From Massilia sp. HP4 (GTDB lineage: Bacteria > Pseudomonadota > Gammaproteobacteria > Burkholderiales > Burkholderiaceae_D): a DNA stretch of 64,000 nt. The stretch covers positions 1 to 64,000 of the forward strand of contig NZ_STGG01000017.1 in assembly GCF_005222695.1 (NCBI RefSeq). Direction: 5' to 3'. Both the position numbers and the translations under genes were made by a program. The notes beneath the pieces are model-generated. The model did no database searches. It was not told where the DNA came from and was given only the letters and a program-made list of their open reading frames with translations. Each line of letters opens with the position of its first letter. The first letter of the stretch is position 1. Below, in pieces: positions 8,937-18,000 of the stretch.

Positions 8937-8998
8937 TGCTTAAGGTATTTGTAAAAATATTGAAACATGCGCATCGCGCATAACCATGGGTGTGGTGC

Positions 8999-10177
8999 TC
9001 ATAAGCCGAGCGGCATGGTGAAATTGAAGGCGATCCATCCATCGCGCGATGTGACGCCGATCGTCCCGCCATGCCCCTGCGCAATCTGGTCGACGATGTA
9101 CAGGCCCAGTCCCAGGCCGTCGTCCCTGCTGCGCGAGCGGGCGCGCCAGTAGGGTTTGAACAGTTGCGCGATGACGTCGCGGCCCAGGTCCGGCCCCTGG
9201 TTGCGCACCTCCAGCACAAAACGGCTGTCGTCGATGTCGACCCGTACCTCGATCGGACACCCTTCGGCGCCGTGCACCAGCGCGTTCTTGAGCAGGTTCG
9301 ACAGCAGTTGCGCCAGGCGCTGGGGATCGCAGTGCAGGGTCAGGCCGCGCGCGATGCTGCTGGCGATGGCGCGACCGGGATACACGCTGCGCAGCTCGTC
9401 GATCACCTGTTCCAGCACCCGGTCGACGTCGGAATGGCGGGCCATGTCGAGCGCCAGGCCCGACCCCATGCGCCCGCGCGTGAAATCGACGACGTTATCG
9501 ACCAGTCCGGACATGCGCAGCGCGCTGCCACGCATCCGCTCCACTACCTGGCGGGTCATCGGGTCATCGTGGCGCCGCGCCAGCAGCTCGGCGCCGGTGA
9601 GGATCGCCGAGAGCGGCGTGCGCAGGTCGTGGCCCAGCACGGCGATGAACTGTTCGCGCAGCTCCGCGGTGTCGCGTTCGGACAGCAGCGCGCTGCGGGC
9701 CGCGCTCAGCGAGCGCTCCGTTTCGAGCTGGCGCGACACCAGTTCGGCAAACAGGGTCAGGGCGGGGATGGTAGGACCGTCGCTCAGCCGGGCCGGTTCC
9801 GGATCGAGACCGCACAAGGTGCCGAAATAAAAGCCGTCGGGGCGGAAGATGGGGATCGAAAAATAGCTCTGGAAGCCGTAGATGCGCGGAGTATGGTGAT
9901 CGCGGTAGCATGCGCTGTCGCGCACGCAGTCGATGACGACCGCCTGCCGGGAATCGCGCACTTCCTCGCACAGCGTGGTAGTGACGTCCAGCGCCGCGCC
10001 GGGGGCGAGGCCGAATCCCAGGCGGTCATGTACCGCGCAGGCGGTCCAGCTGCTGGCGGTGACGTGGGCGATGCAGACGAAGCGCAGGCCGGTCAGCGCG
10101 GCAACGGTTTCCAGCATCCGCGGCACGGCGGCGATGGCCTGGATTTCCCTCACATGACTCGATAGCGAGTCCGGCAT
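8999..10177 (-). CDS. GAF-domain sensor histidine kinase
   Basis: A 392-residue soluble kinase without membrane segments. Residues ~15-155 form a GAF-like sensor domain (GFQSYFSIPIFRPDGFYFGTLCGLD is typical). A HisKA domain follows with the phosphoacceptor box LGHDLRTPLS (181-190; His183). A HATPase_c domain follows, with an N-box (QLLSNLLKNALVHG) and a G2 box (DGLGLGLYIVDQIA). It would sense a small intracellular ligand or redox state and phosphorylate a response regulator. No regulator gene is adjacent, so it is an orphan. The start ATG at 10177 fits the domain length. Confidence 0.88.
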   Translation of the reverse strand: MPDSLSSHVREIQAIAAVPRMLETVAALTGLRFVCIAHVTASSWTACAVHDRLGFGLAPGAALDVTTTLCEEVRDSRQAVVIDCVRDSACYRDHHTPRIYGFQSYFSIPIFRPDGFYFGTLCGLDPEPARLSDGPTIPALTLFAELVSRQLETERSLSAARSALLSERDTAELREQFIAVLGHDLRTPLSAILTGAELLARRHDDPMTRQVVERMRGSALRMSGLVDNVVDFTRGRMGSGLALDMARHSDVDRVLEQVIDELRSVYPGRAIASSIARGLTLHCDPQRLAQLLSNLLKNALVHGAEGCPIEVRVDIDDSRFVLEVRNQGPDLGRDVIAQLFKPYWRARSRSRDDGLGLGLYIVDQIAQGHGGTIGVTSRDGWIAFNFTMPLGL

Positions 10178-10248
10178 GATGGGCTCCCGTTTTACAATCG
10201 GCCATCATACCACGCGATTGCCCCGCGCCAGGCCAACCCAGGCCGGCA

Positions 10249-11307
10249 TCAGGCCAGCCAGCGCCCGTCTTCGTACACCCGCTCCTGGCCCAGGTAGACC
10301 GCGTCGGTCACCGCGAACACGTCGATGTGGTAGCGCGCATCCTTGCGCTTGAAGCCGGGCTTCGGGTACACGCCATGCTTGGCGCCGAGCGACAGGTGGA
10401 TGCCGCACATGCGCTCGTAGGTACCGATATCGTCGACCCGCAGTTCGCGCGTGAAGGCGCGGTTCAGGCCGAAGCCCAGCTCGCGCACCCAGACTTCGCC
10501 CTCGTCCGCGCGAATATTGTCCAGCACCTGCTGGAAGGCCGGCGTCGCGTTCTCGGTATCGACCACGCGGCCGCCCTCGATCACCAGGGTCACCGGCACC
10601 TCGGGGCGGTTGGAGCGGTAGCTGGTGTCGCCGAACACGTGGATCTGCACCCGGCCATGCACCGCTTCCAGGTCGAGCGCTTCGGTGAACACTTCGCCGA
10701 TCGGGAACTGGCCGCCGACGTTCTTCATGTCGCTGTAGTCGCCGATATTGAGCTTGGCCGGCTCGAACGGCGAGGCGAAGGTGAGCGTCTCGCCGCCGCC
10801 GACCACGCGGCCATGCGGCGCGCGGTCGATGCGCTCCTTGAGCGCACGTCCCGTGCCCCTGAAGTACGCCGGGTCGTAGGCCAGCGCATCGATGTAGTGC
10901 TCGCCCTGGATGCCCGGCATGCGCGACAGGTGCACGTGCTCGATCACTTTCAGGTCGAGCTTGAACAGCTCGACCCGCATGCGAAAGCCGTCGAGGCGGA
11001 AGTTCGACGACTGCAGCAGCACCACCAGCTCGCCCGCCGCCATGGTGCGAAAGGCCGCCAGTACAGCGTCTGGCGCCACGGCATCGAAGTCGACGAAGGT
11101 GGCTTGCGGCAGGTTGCGCCGGTAGGCGTCGAGCAGGGCGCGCGAAAGGCCGGTGCGGGTGTCGTACACCACCAGCGCCTTGTTCCCGGGCCCGTGTTCG
11201 AGCGCGATCGTCAGCACATCGGCCAGATGCCGGGTGGCGGCATCGACGGCGTGCATGGGAAGGTCGTCGTGGTCGTGGTCGTGGGAGTCGGCAGCGGCAG
11301 CGGTCAT
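10249..11307 (-). CDS. M29-superfamily metalloprotein (aminopeptidase / dihydroxypyridine-dioxygenase-like)
   Basis: A 352-residue protein that looks related to the M29 aminopeptidase fold, which also includes the NicX-type 2,5-dihydroxypyridine dioxygenases of the same length. Supporting segments are NVGGQFPIGEVFTEALDLEA, RELGFGLNRAF, MCGIHLSLGAKHGVYPK and ARYHIDVF, which place Glu, Glu, His and His-x-Asp residues in the order of the family's metal ligands. A histidine/aspartate-rich leader (DSHDHDHDD) precedes the fold and may bind metal. There is no signal peptide, so it should be cytoplasmic. Whether it hydrolyses peptides or opens aromatic rings cannot be decided. It is divergently oriented from the tubulin-like operon. 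Confidence 0.6.
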   Translation of the reverse strand: MTAAAADSHDHDHDDLPMHAVDAATRHLADVLTIALEHGPGNKALVVYDTRTGLSRALLDAYRRNLPQATFVDFDAVAPDAVLAAFRTMAAGELVVLLQSSNFRLDGFRMRVELFKLDLKVIEHVHLSRMPGIQGEHYIDALAYDPAYFRGTGRALKERIDRAPHGRVVGGGETLTFASPFEPAKLNIGDYSDMKNVGGQFPIGEVFTEALDLEAVHGRVQIHVFGDTSYRSNRPEVPVTLVIEGGRVVDTENATPAFQQVLDNIRADEGEVWVRELGFGLNRAFTRELRVDDIGTYERMCGIHLSLGAKHGVYPKPGFKRKDARYHIDVFAVTDAVYLGQERVYEDGRWLA

Positions 11308-11564
11308 GGCGGAATCGGGAAGCGCAACAAAAAGGTGGAACGGCAGGCGGCCATTATACGTACGTCAGGCGAAAGCTCCCGTCCAGCCAGGCCATGAGCC
11401 CGCTTTCAGCTCACTTATTGATCCGTCCGGGATCGCACCGCGCTACCTCGTGAACGGCGCGCCGCGGGACAGTTCGCGGAGCTATCATTTGAGCAATAGC
11501 AAGGACAACGGAGCGGCCTGTGGGTCGTGTTTCGACAAATCATATGGCCGAGCGAAAGGCAGCA

Positions 11565-13058
11565 ATGACGTACCGATGGGAAACGCCTGCCAGCATCTGG
11601 CACGAAGACGACAAGAGCGGCGAATTTTCGCTGCTCGCCAGCGAGGGCCTGGGGCCGGTCGACTGGCAGGGCCGTGCGCGCCAGCGCCTGCCCGACGTCG
11701 CCCACGTGCTCGGCGCCTCGCTGCCCCTCGATTGCCGCTGCGCGCCGATCTATCCCGAAGGTTTCGCCTATTGCCCGCGCTGCGGGCGCCCGCTGCTGCG
11801 CCTGGGCGGCACCCCGGCGCGCACACGCGGCTGGTGGGGACCGGGCGCCGACGACGTCCTGCCGCGTCACGTGCCGCATGGCTTGCCAGTGACCTCGACG
11901 CCGCTCGGCGACAGCCTCGAAGAACGGCCGGCCGCCCCCGCGCCGGGCCGCTGCGACCTGACGATACCGGCGCCGCCCAATGCCTGCTCGGTATTCGCCG
12001 CCGCCGGTTTCGGCTTTCCCGGCGAACGGCTGCTGGCGCTGGCGCACACCCGCGGCGTGCTGCAATACTGGGATCCGCTGGGCGGCAGCTGGCATGTGCT
12101 CACACCCGAGGCAGGCGCCGCCAGCCTGGTGTTCACCGCGTCCAGCCATACGTGGATTGCCGCGCTGGAGCCGCGCCGCGGCGAGGCCGGCGTCGTGCCT
12201 GGCCTCGATGGCTTGCAGCGGATATGGATCGACCCGGTCAGCGAAACCTATCGCACCGAGAGCGTGCTGGCCGCGCCCATCGTGGCGGCGCCGGGCCTCA
12301 TGCGGCGCCATCTTGCTTGCCTGGCCGGGGGCGACGACGGCGTGCGCCTGTGGAGCCTGCGCCTCGACCTGGACGAGGTGCACGAATATGCCTGCGTCGA
12401 TGCGCCGGCGGCCGGCTGGAGCCGCCCGCTTGGCTACGACGGCCGGCTGTTCTGGCTGCACGCGCAGGGACAGCTGGCGTGGCGGCCGGGCGAGGCGCCG
12501 CAGTTCACGCCCTGGCCGCTGCACTGGCAGCCGCGCCTGGACTTCGGCGGGCCGACGCAGAGCCGCGACGGCCGCCTGTGGCAGATCGGGCATGACGGCC
12601 AGGGTTATTCCTACCTCGAACTCGGCGCCGGCCTTGAACACCTGCCGGCGCGCATGGCGATCGACGGCGCGCGCCTGGGCTTCGCCAATTTCCTGTTCCG
12701 GCGCGGGCATCCGGTACTGGACGAACCCTGGTCGAACGAGCACGTCGAAGACCCGCACCACGACGACACCCTGGTGCTGCCGCTGCTGCGCAGCTTTAAC
12801 AATAACCGCAGCCAGCCGAGCGGGCTGGTGCTGCGCTTCCACAAGGCCAACTTCCGTGCCGAGGAAGCGCTGGGCGACAGGATCATCCCGCGCGCCACGG
12901 TGGAATGGATCGGGCGCCGCAACGTGATCCTGGACGAGATCGCGCGCCTGTCGCGGCCACTCGAGTGCGTGCCGGTGGTGGCGGGCGGCTGCCTGTGGCT
13001 GCACCACCCCGACTGGAACCAGATGCGCGGCTGGCGCCTGGACGAGCTGGCGCGATGA
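11565..13058 (+). CDS. Zinc-ribbon and propeller-like protein, first gene of the tubulin-like operon
   Basis: A 497-residue protein of unrecognised family. A Cys4 motif (Cys57, Cys59, Cys70, Cys73; CRC...YCPRCG) looks like a treble-clef or zinc-ribbon site. The remainder is rich in short beta/Trp segments (VLQYWDPLGGSWHVLTPEAG, GRLFWLHAQGQLAWRPG), suggesting a beta-propeller-like repeat fold. The frame opens upstream at 11520 (GTG) and 11544 (ATG). The ATG at 11565 is preferred because AAAGG sits at proper spacing before it. It has no signal peptide. Its stop overlaps the start of the next gene by four bases (ATGA, 13055-13058), which ties it to the vWA-like and tubulin-like genes downstream. 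Confidence 0.65.
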   Translation: MTYRWETPASIWHEDDKSGEFSLLASEGLGPVDWQGRARQRLPDVAHVLGASLPLDCRCAPIYPEGFAYCPRCGRPLLRLGGTPARTRGWWGPGADDVLPRHVPHGLPVTSTPLGDSLEERPAAPAPGRCDLTIPAPPNACSVFAAAGFGFPGERLLALAHTRGVLQYWDPLGGSWHVLTPEAGAASLVFTASSHTWIAALEPRRGEAGVVPGLDGLQRIWIDPVSETYRTESVLAAPIVAAPGLMRRHLACLAGGDDGVRLWSLRLDLDEVHEYACVDAPAAGWSRPLGYDGRLFWLHAQGQLAWRPGEAPQFTPWPLHWQPRLDFGGPTQSRDGRLWQIGHDGQGYSYLELGAGLEHLPARMAIDGARLGFANFLFRRGHPVLDEPWSNEHVEDPHHDDTLVLPLLRSFNNNRSQPSGLVLRFHKANFRAEEALGDRIIPRATVEWIGRRNVILDEIARLSRPLECVPVVAGGCLWLHHPDWNQMRGWRLDELAR

Positions 13059-14539
13059 GGACCGTCGCGCGCCCGCTGTCGGCGGCCCTGCTCGCTTGTG
13101 CTTCCATGTGCGCGCAGGCGGTCCCTCACGTCTTCCTGGTGCAGAACTCGGGCTGGATGGAGCCGTTCTACAGCGACCCCACATCCCCGTTCAAGCCGCT
13201 GGTGGCGGCGCTGGCGGGCAGCGTGGTGCAGCCGGGCGAGGCGCTGGTGCTGGCAAGCTTCAATCAAGCCCGGGACGGAGCGCCGTCGCCGCGCGCGCTG
13301 CTGTCATTCAAGGCCGGCGAAACGCCGGTGCGCGCCCGCGTGGCCCAGGCCATCGCCGACCTGGATACCGCAACAAAGCCGGGCGGCACGGCGCTGGCCG
13401 ACACCGACCTGGGCGAAGCGGTGCGCGCCGCGACCGGGCAGGTGCTCAAGGGCCGGGCCGGCATCGTGTGGCTGGTGACGAACAACCGCAACAGCCCAAA
13501 CAACGACCAGGCCACGGCCACCCGCAACCGCGAATTCTATGCGCTGATCCACGGCGGCGATGCGATCGCCAAGGCGCTGGCCTTCCCGCTGCGCATGCCG
13601 GTACAGGGAAAGCACTACAGCGCGAACGGCCTGATGGTGTATGCCTTCGCGGTGGGCGCCGAAGGCGCGGCGGCGCTCGACGCGCTGCTGGCGTCGGGAC
13701 GCATCGCCCAGGTGATCACCGAACCGCCGGCGCGCCTCAAGCCGCTCGACCGCGACACGGTGAAGCTGGCGCCGCGCCGCGTCGTCAATGCGCCGGGCGT
13801 CTCTTTCGCCAGCGCGGGCGGCGTGCTGCGCGCCGACGTGGCGCCCGATGCACGCACGCCGCAGGCGCGCATCGAGTGGAACCTGGAAAACACGATGTAC
13901 CCCTACACGATCGATGCGGCCACCCTGAGCGCGCGCTCGACCCTGGCCGGCGAGAGCCGCCCGATCGCGCTCGATACGAAGCAGGTGCGCGCGCTGGCGC
14001 CCGGCCAGCCGGCGCCGCTGGGCTCCAGCATGGCGCTGCCGGTGGCGCAGATCCCCGACAAATGGTCGCTGGCCGCGCTCAGGTCGGCCGGTTCCGCCTA
14101 CGTGCTGCCGGGCCGCATCGAGCTGCACCTGGCCGACCAGAAGCTGGTGCTGTCGCAGGCCTTCCGCCAGCGCATGGCGGCGCTGTTCCCGGGTGACCCG
14201 CTGCCCGACATCTTCATTCCGCCGGCGCGGGTACAGGCGTCGACGGCGGTGCTGCCGGTCGAGGTGCGCGTTCACTATGGCATGGGGCCGATGCTGGCGC
14301 TGGTGGGTGGCTTGCTGGCGCTGCTGGCGGCGCTGGCGGCTGCCGCCTGGGCCTGGGCGCGTCCGCGCACGGCGCAGGTAGTCGTGGACGAAGAAGTGCG
14401 TACCTTGCGCGGCCGTCCCGGCACCACCCAGCCGGTGCATGACCGCCACGGCGAGACGGTTGCCCAACTCAAGACCACGCTGTTCGGCCATCGCCTGCTC
14501 GATGTGCGCGAAGGCGCGCAAGTGCGGCTTGGCCGCTGA
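13055..14539 (+). CDS. vWA-like membrane protein with degenerate MIDAS
   Basis: The 494-residue product has a signal peptide (MRTVARPLSAALLACASMCAQA) and a vWA-like region. HVFLVQNSGWMEPFY occupies the first strand, where the metal-binding DxSxS would be, but here it reads Gln30-Asn-Ser-Gly-Trp34. GGTALADTDLGEAV and IVWLVTNNRNSPNN fit later vWA strands. A membrane helix lies near residues 412-433, followed by a cytoplasmic tail of about 60 residues. The metal site is probably lost. Starting at 13055 gives the ATGA overlap with the preceding gene. vWA proteins are known partners of some bacterial FtsZ/tubulin-like families (Makarova and Koonin's vWA-associated FtsZ-like family), which supports a joint membrane role. 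Confidence 0.65.
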   Translation: MRTVARPLSAALLACASMCAQAVPHVFLVQNSGWMEPFYSDPTSPFKPLVAALAGSVVQPGEALVLASFNQARDGAPSPRALLSFKAGETPVRARVAQAIADLDTATKPGGTALADTDLGEAVRAATGQVLKGRAGIVWLVTNNRNSPNNDQATATRNREFYALIHGGDAIAKALAFPLRMPVQGKHYSANGLMVYAFAVGAEGAAALDALLASGRIAQVITEPPARLKPLDRDTVKLAPRRVVNAPGVSFASAGGVLRADVAPDARTPQARIEWNLENTMYPYTIDAATLSARSTLAGESRPIALDTKQVRALAPGQPAPLGSSMALPVAQIPDKWSLAALRSAGSAYVLPGRIELHLADQKLVLSQAFRQRMAALFPGDPLPDIFIPPARVQASTAVLPVEVRVHYGMGPMLALVGGLLALLAALAAAAWAWARPRTAQVVVDEEVRTLRGRPGTTQPVHDRHGETVAQLKTTLFGHRLLDVREGAQVRLGR

Positions 14540-14560
14540 TAAAAAAGGAAGGAAGACTCC

Positions 14561-15034
14561 ATGCAGGCAACCCAGCCACCAACTGATGCTCCATCCCCCG
14601 CCGATCCCGGCTTCAAGCTGCCCGAGGAATCGGCCTCGCCGCAAGACTCGTTGCCGCGCACGCTGCCAGGCACCGCCACCCGCCCGGTCGAGGTGATGCC
14701 GGTCGACCCCTACGCCGGGCGCCCGCATTCCTTGCCAGTGGCCGACACCTCGGACCGCGACCTGGCGATCGGCGGCATCGTGTTCTTGATCCTGATCAGC
14801 GTCTACTTCTTCGTGCGCGGCGCCTATGTGCACCACCTGGTACGCAAGCGCGTGGCGCCTTCCTCGGCCGGCAATGCGGGCTGGCTGCTGTTCGTCGGCC
14901 TGGGCTTCCTGTCGGCGGCGGCGGTGCTGGCCATCATCAACGCCAGCCGCTTCCTGACCTTCGCCGTGACCGGCCCGCTGGTGGCGGTGGGGCTGGTGGC
15001 GCTGGTCGCTTCGCTGTTCATCGGCCGTCGTTAA
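14561..15034 (+). CDS. Small three-helix membrane protein of the tubulin-like operon
   Basis: A 157-residue protein with a proline-rich N-terminal region (1-65) and three predicted membrane helices at about 69-87, 107-127 and 131-153. A strong purine-rich ribosome site (AAGGAAGG) precedes the ATG. It starts 21 bp after the vWA-like gene and ends 19 bp before the tubulin-like gene. No family is recognised. It may anchor the tubulin-like protein or the vWA-like protein at the inner membrane. Confidence 0.7.
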   Translation: MQATQPPTDAPSPADPGFKLPEESASPQDSLPRTLPGTATRPVEVMPVDPYAGRPHSLPVADTSDRDLAIGGIVFLILISVYFFVRGAYVHHLVRKRVAPSSAGNAGWLLFVGLGFLSAAAVLAIINASRFLTFAVTGPLVAVGLVALVASLFIGRR

Positions 15035-15053
15035 AAAAGGGAGTCCCCACACC

Positions 15054-18000
15054 ATGGCAGAAATCCCGAACCCTTCCAGCATCAATGCCCGCCCGGCCGA
15101 ACTGAAGGTCGACCTGCGGCCGACCTTGTTCATCGGCGCCGGCGGCACCGGCATGGAAGTCATGATGCGCATCCGGCGCCGCATCCTGTCGGCGGTCTGG
15201 AACCGGCGCCATCCGACCCGGGTCGAATCGATCGCCGATTTCCCGGTGGCGCGCTTCCTGCACTTCGACCTCGACAACAATGCCGTCATCGATGAGGGAA
15301 AATCGCAGCGCACCGATCCCTGGTACGAGCTGGTGCGTCTTAGCGAAGAAGAACGCCTGGTCGAACCGCTCGACCTGCCGCAATACCACGAGTCAGACGA
15401 CAGCCTGGCGCGCTTCCCGTTGATCGAGAGCTGGATGCCGCTGCGGCCCAAGAAGCTGCGTTCGCTGGGGATCGACCCGTCGAAAGGCGCAGGCCAGATC
15501 CGCGCGCTGGCGCGGCTGTATTTGTTCGACAAGTATCCGAAGCTGCGCGGACGGATCAAGGGCGCCCTGAATTATCTGAGCAGCAATGCCGGTATCGAGC
15601 GCAAGGAGAATTACCAGCGCCTCGGGCTGCAGGTCGATACCTCGAAATTCAGGATCGTCGTCATCGCATCAAGCGCCGGCGGCACCGGCGCGGGCAGCGT
15701 GCTCGATCTCGGCTGGCTGTCGAAGGCGATCGCGCGCCAGGAAGTGTCCGACAGCCAGGTCGACCTGGTGCTCTTGATGCCGTCCGGTTTCGCCAAGGCC
15801 AACAAGGAACGCACCGAGGCGAATGCCTACGCGACGCTGATGGAACTCGAGACCGCGATGCGCGACATGAACGCCAACGTCGCGTGGATGGACCCGGACA
15901 GCATCGCGGGCCGCGGCGCGCCGTTCGACGACGTGTACTTCGTCGATACGGCGAACCTGGCCAACAAGGCCACGCTCGACGTCAAGGACGTCTACCAGAT
16001 GGTGGCCGACACGCTGTTCGAAGATTTCGCCTCGGCCGATTTCGCCAACCGCAAGCGCTCGGTGGCGGTCAACCAGCAGCAGCACAAGCTGGGGCCGTAC
16101 AACCCGCGCGTGCCCGAGGCGCGTTTCGGCGATATGCGGCTATCGTATTCGAAGGTGTTTTCCAGCTTCGGCCAGTCGGTGCTCGATACCCAGCAAAGCC
16201 TGCACGAGGATATCCGCGCCTATGAGCTGGCGGCGCTGATGGTCAAGGCGTTCTTCGGCCTGGCGGGAAGCGATGGCATAGGTGGCAACAATGCGGCGCG
16301 GCGCGCCGGCGACGCCGAACGCGATGTCTTCATGCGCGAACAGATGGAGATGGCCGAGAGGCCGTTCGACGAATTCCCCGACCTGCGCAAAGGCTCGGTC
16401 GACGTGACGCCGTTCACCGAATATGCGCTGACCAATGCATTGCTGCTGGACCGCGACGGCCGCTCGCTGCTCGAGCGGGTCGAGAGCCGCGTACAGATCG
16501 AGATGGACCGCATCATGGCGTCCTATGACATCAAGCTGTGGCGCGAAAAGGTGTCCGAGCTGCTGCCGCAACTGGAACGCGACGCGATCCGCGAAGCCGG
16601 CGCCACCGCGGAGACCAGCGAAGACCGCATCAAGCGCCATACCGACGAACTGTCGAATCGCCTGAAGGGCAGGGTGCGCGAGCGCCTGTACGCCCTGCTC
16701 GACGACCGCCGCCAGGGCGGCCTGGAATTCGTGCTGTCGCTGCTCGAACAAGTCAAGGCCCGCCTGCTGCAGCGCGACCTGGGCCATGCCGAACGCAATG
16801 GCCGGCGCTACCGTGATATCCGCGATGCGCTGCGCACGCGCCAGGTCGGGGAATCGCTGAACAACCTGGGCCAGGCCGCCGGCCGCCTGTTCGGCAAGGA
16901 GCCGCAGGCGCGCGAAGTCATGGGCCACCTCAAGCGCGACCTGGCCGACTACCTGCGCTTTCATTTGCTGGCGGTTGCCGCCGGCCAGTCGATCGAGGTG
17001 ATGCGCACGATGTCGGCCTGGCTGGGCGAACCGCAATCGACCGACGAACAGGGCCAGGCCCAATGGAGCGGCATCGCTGGCGAATTCCAGGAAGGCCGGC
17101 GCGCCGTGCAGGCGATGCTGGGTGCGGTGGACCAGCGCATCGGCCAGTTGCGCGCCGACGCCCGCCAGGAGCATGCGACCACGATCAAGCTCGGCGTCGA
17201 GACGGCGCCGGCGCCGGTTCGGTTGACGGGCGACACCAGCATCTGGAGCGAGGAAGTGCTGCTCGAATTCGGCGGCTCGGCGCGCCTGTTCCCGCAGCTG
17301 GGCGACGAGCGCCTGCGCGACGAGCTGCTGTTGAAACTGTTCCGGCGCGCGCAACTGCAGTTGTCGAGCCAGGGCTTGGAACAGCAGTTGACTCAGCAGG
17401 AACTCGTCGATCCGCTGCTCGAGCGCTTGTCGGGCCTGTCGCCGCAGGAACGCCAGCGCATCTTCGCCGAGTGGATCCGCAGCGCCATGCCGTGGGTGAA
17501 CGCACGCTTCTCGGCCGAGTTCACGCCGAACGCCGACCAGTTCAAGTGCTTCATCGGCGTGGGCGATCCGGTCGCCTGGCGGCGCATGGAGGCCGAGATC
17601 CGCGCCGCCGTGCCCACCGGGTATTTCCATGGCGAGCTGGTCTCGATCGTCAACACCGGCGTGAGCGGCAGGGCGGTGTGCTATATCGAGCTGTCCGGCT
17701 ATCCGATGACGGTGCTGCGCGGCCTGCCGACCTGGCGCGCCTCTTACCAGATCGAGAACCCCAAGATCCCGACCCACCTGCATTTCGACGCTACGCGCTT
17801 TCGTCATCCGATCTCGCCGTCGATGGACGAGCTGGGACGGCTGGCCGACGACTACGAGTGGTATCTGCAGGCGATCGCGCTGGGCGTCATCCGGCGTAAG
17901 CCCGAGCTGGGCGACCGCGAGGCTGCGTTCCAGCCGCGCGGCCAGTACCTGTTCGAGGTCGAACCGGGCTCCGGCGAATGGCTCCAGATCGGCAATGAGT

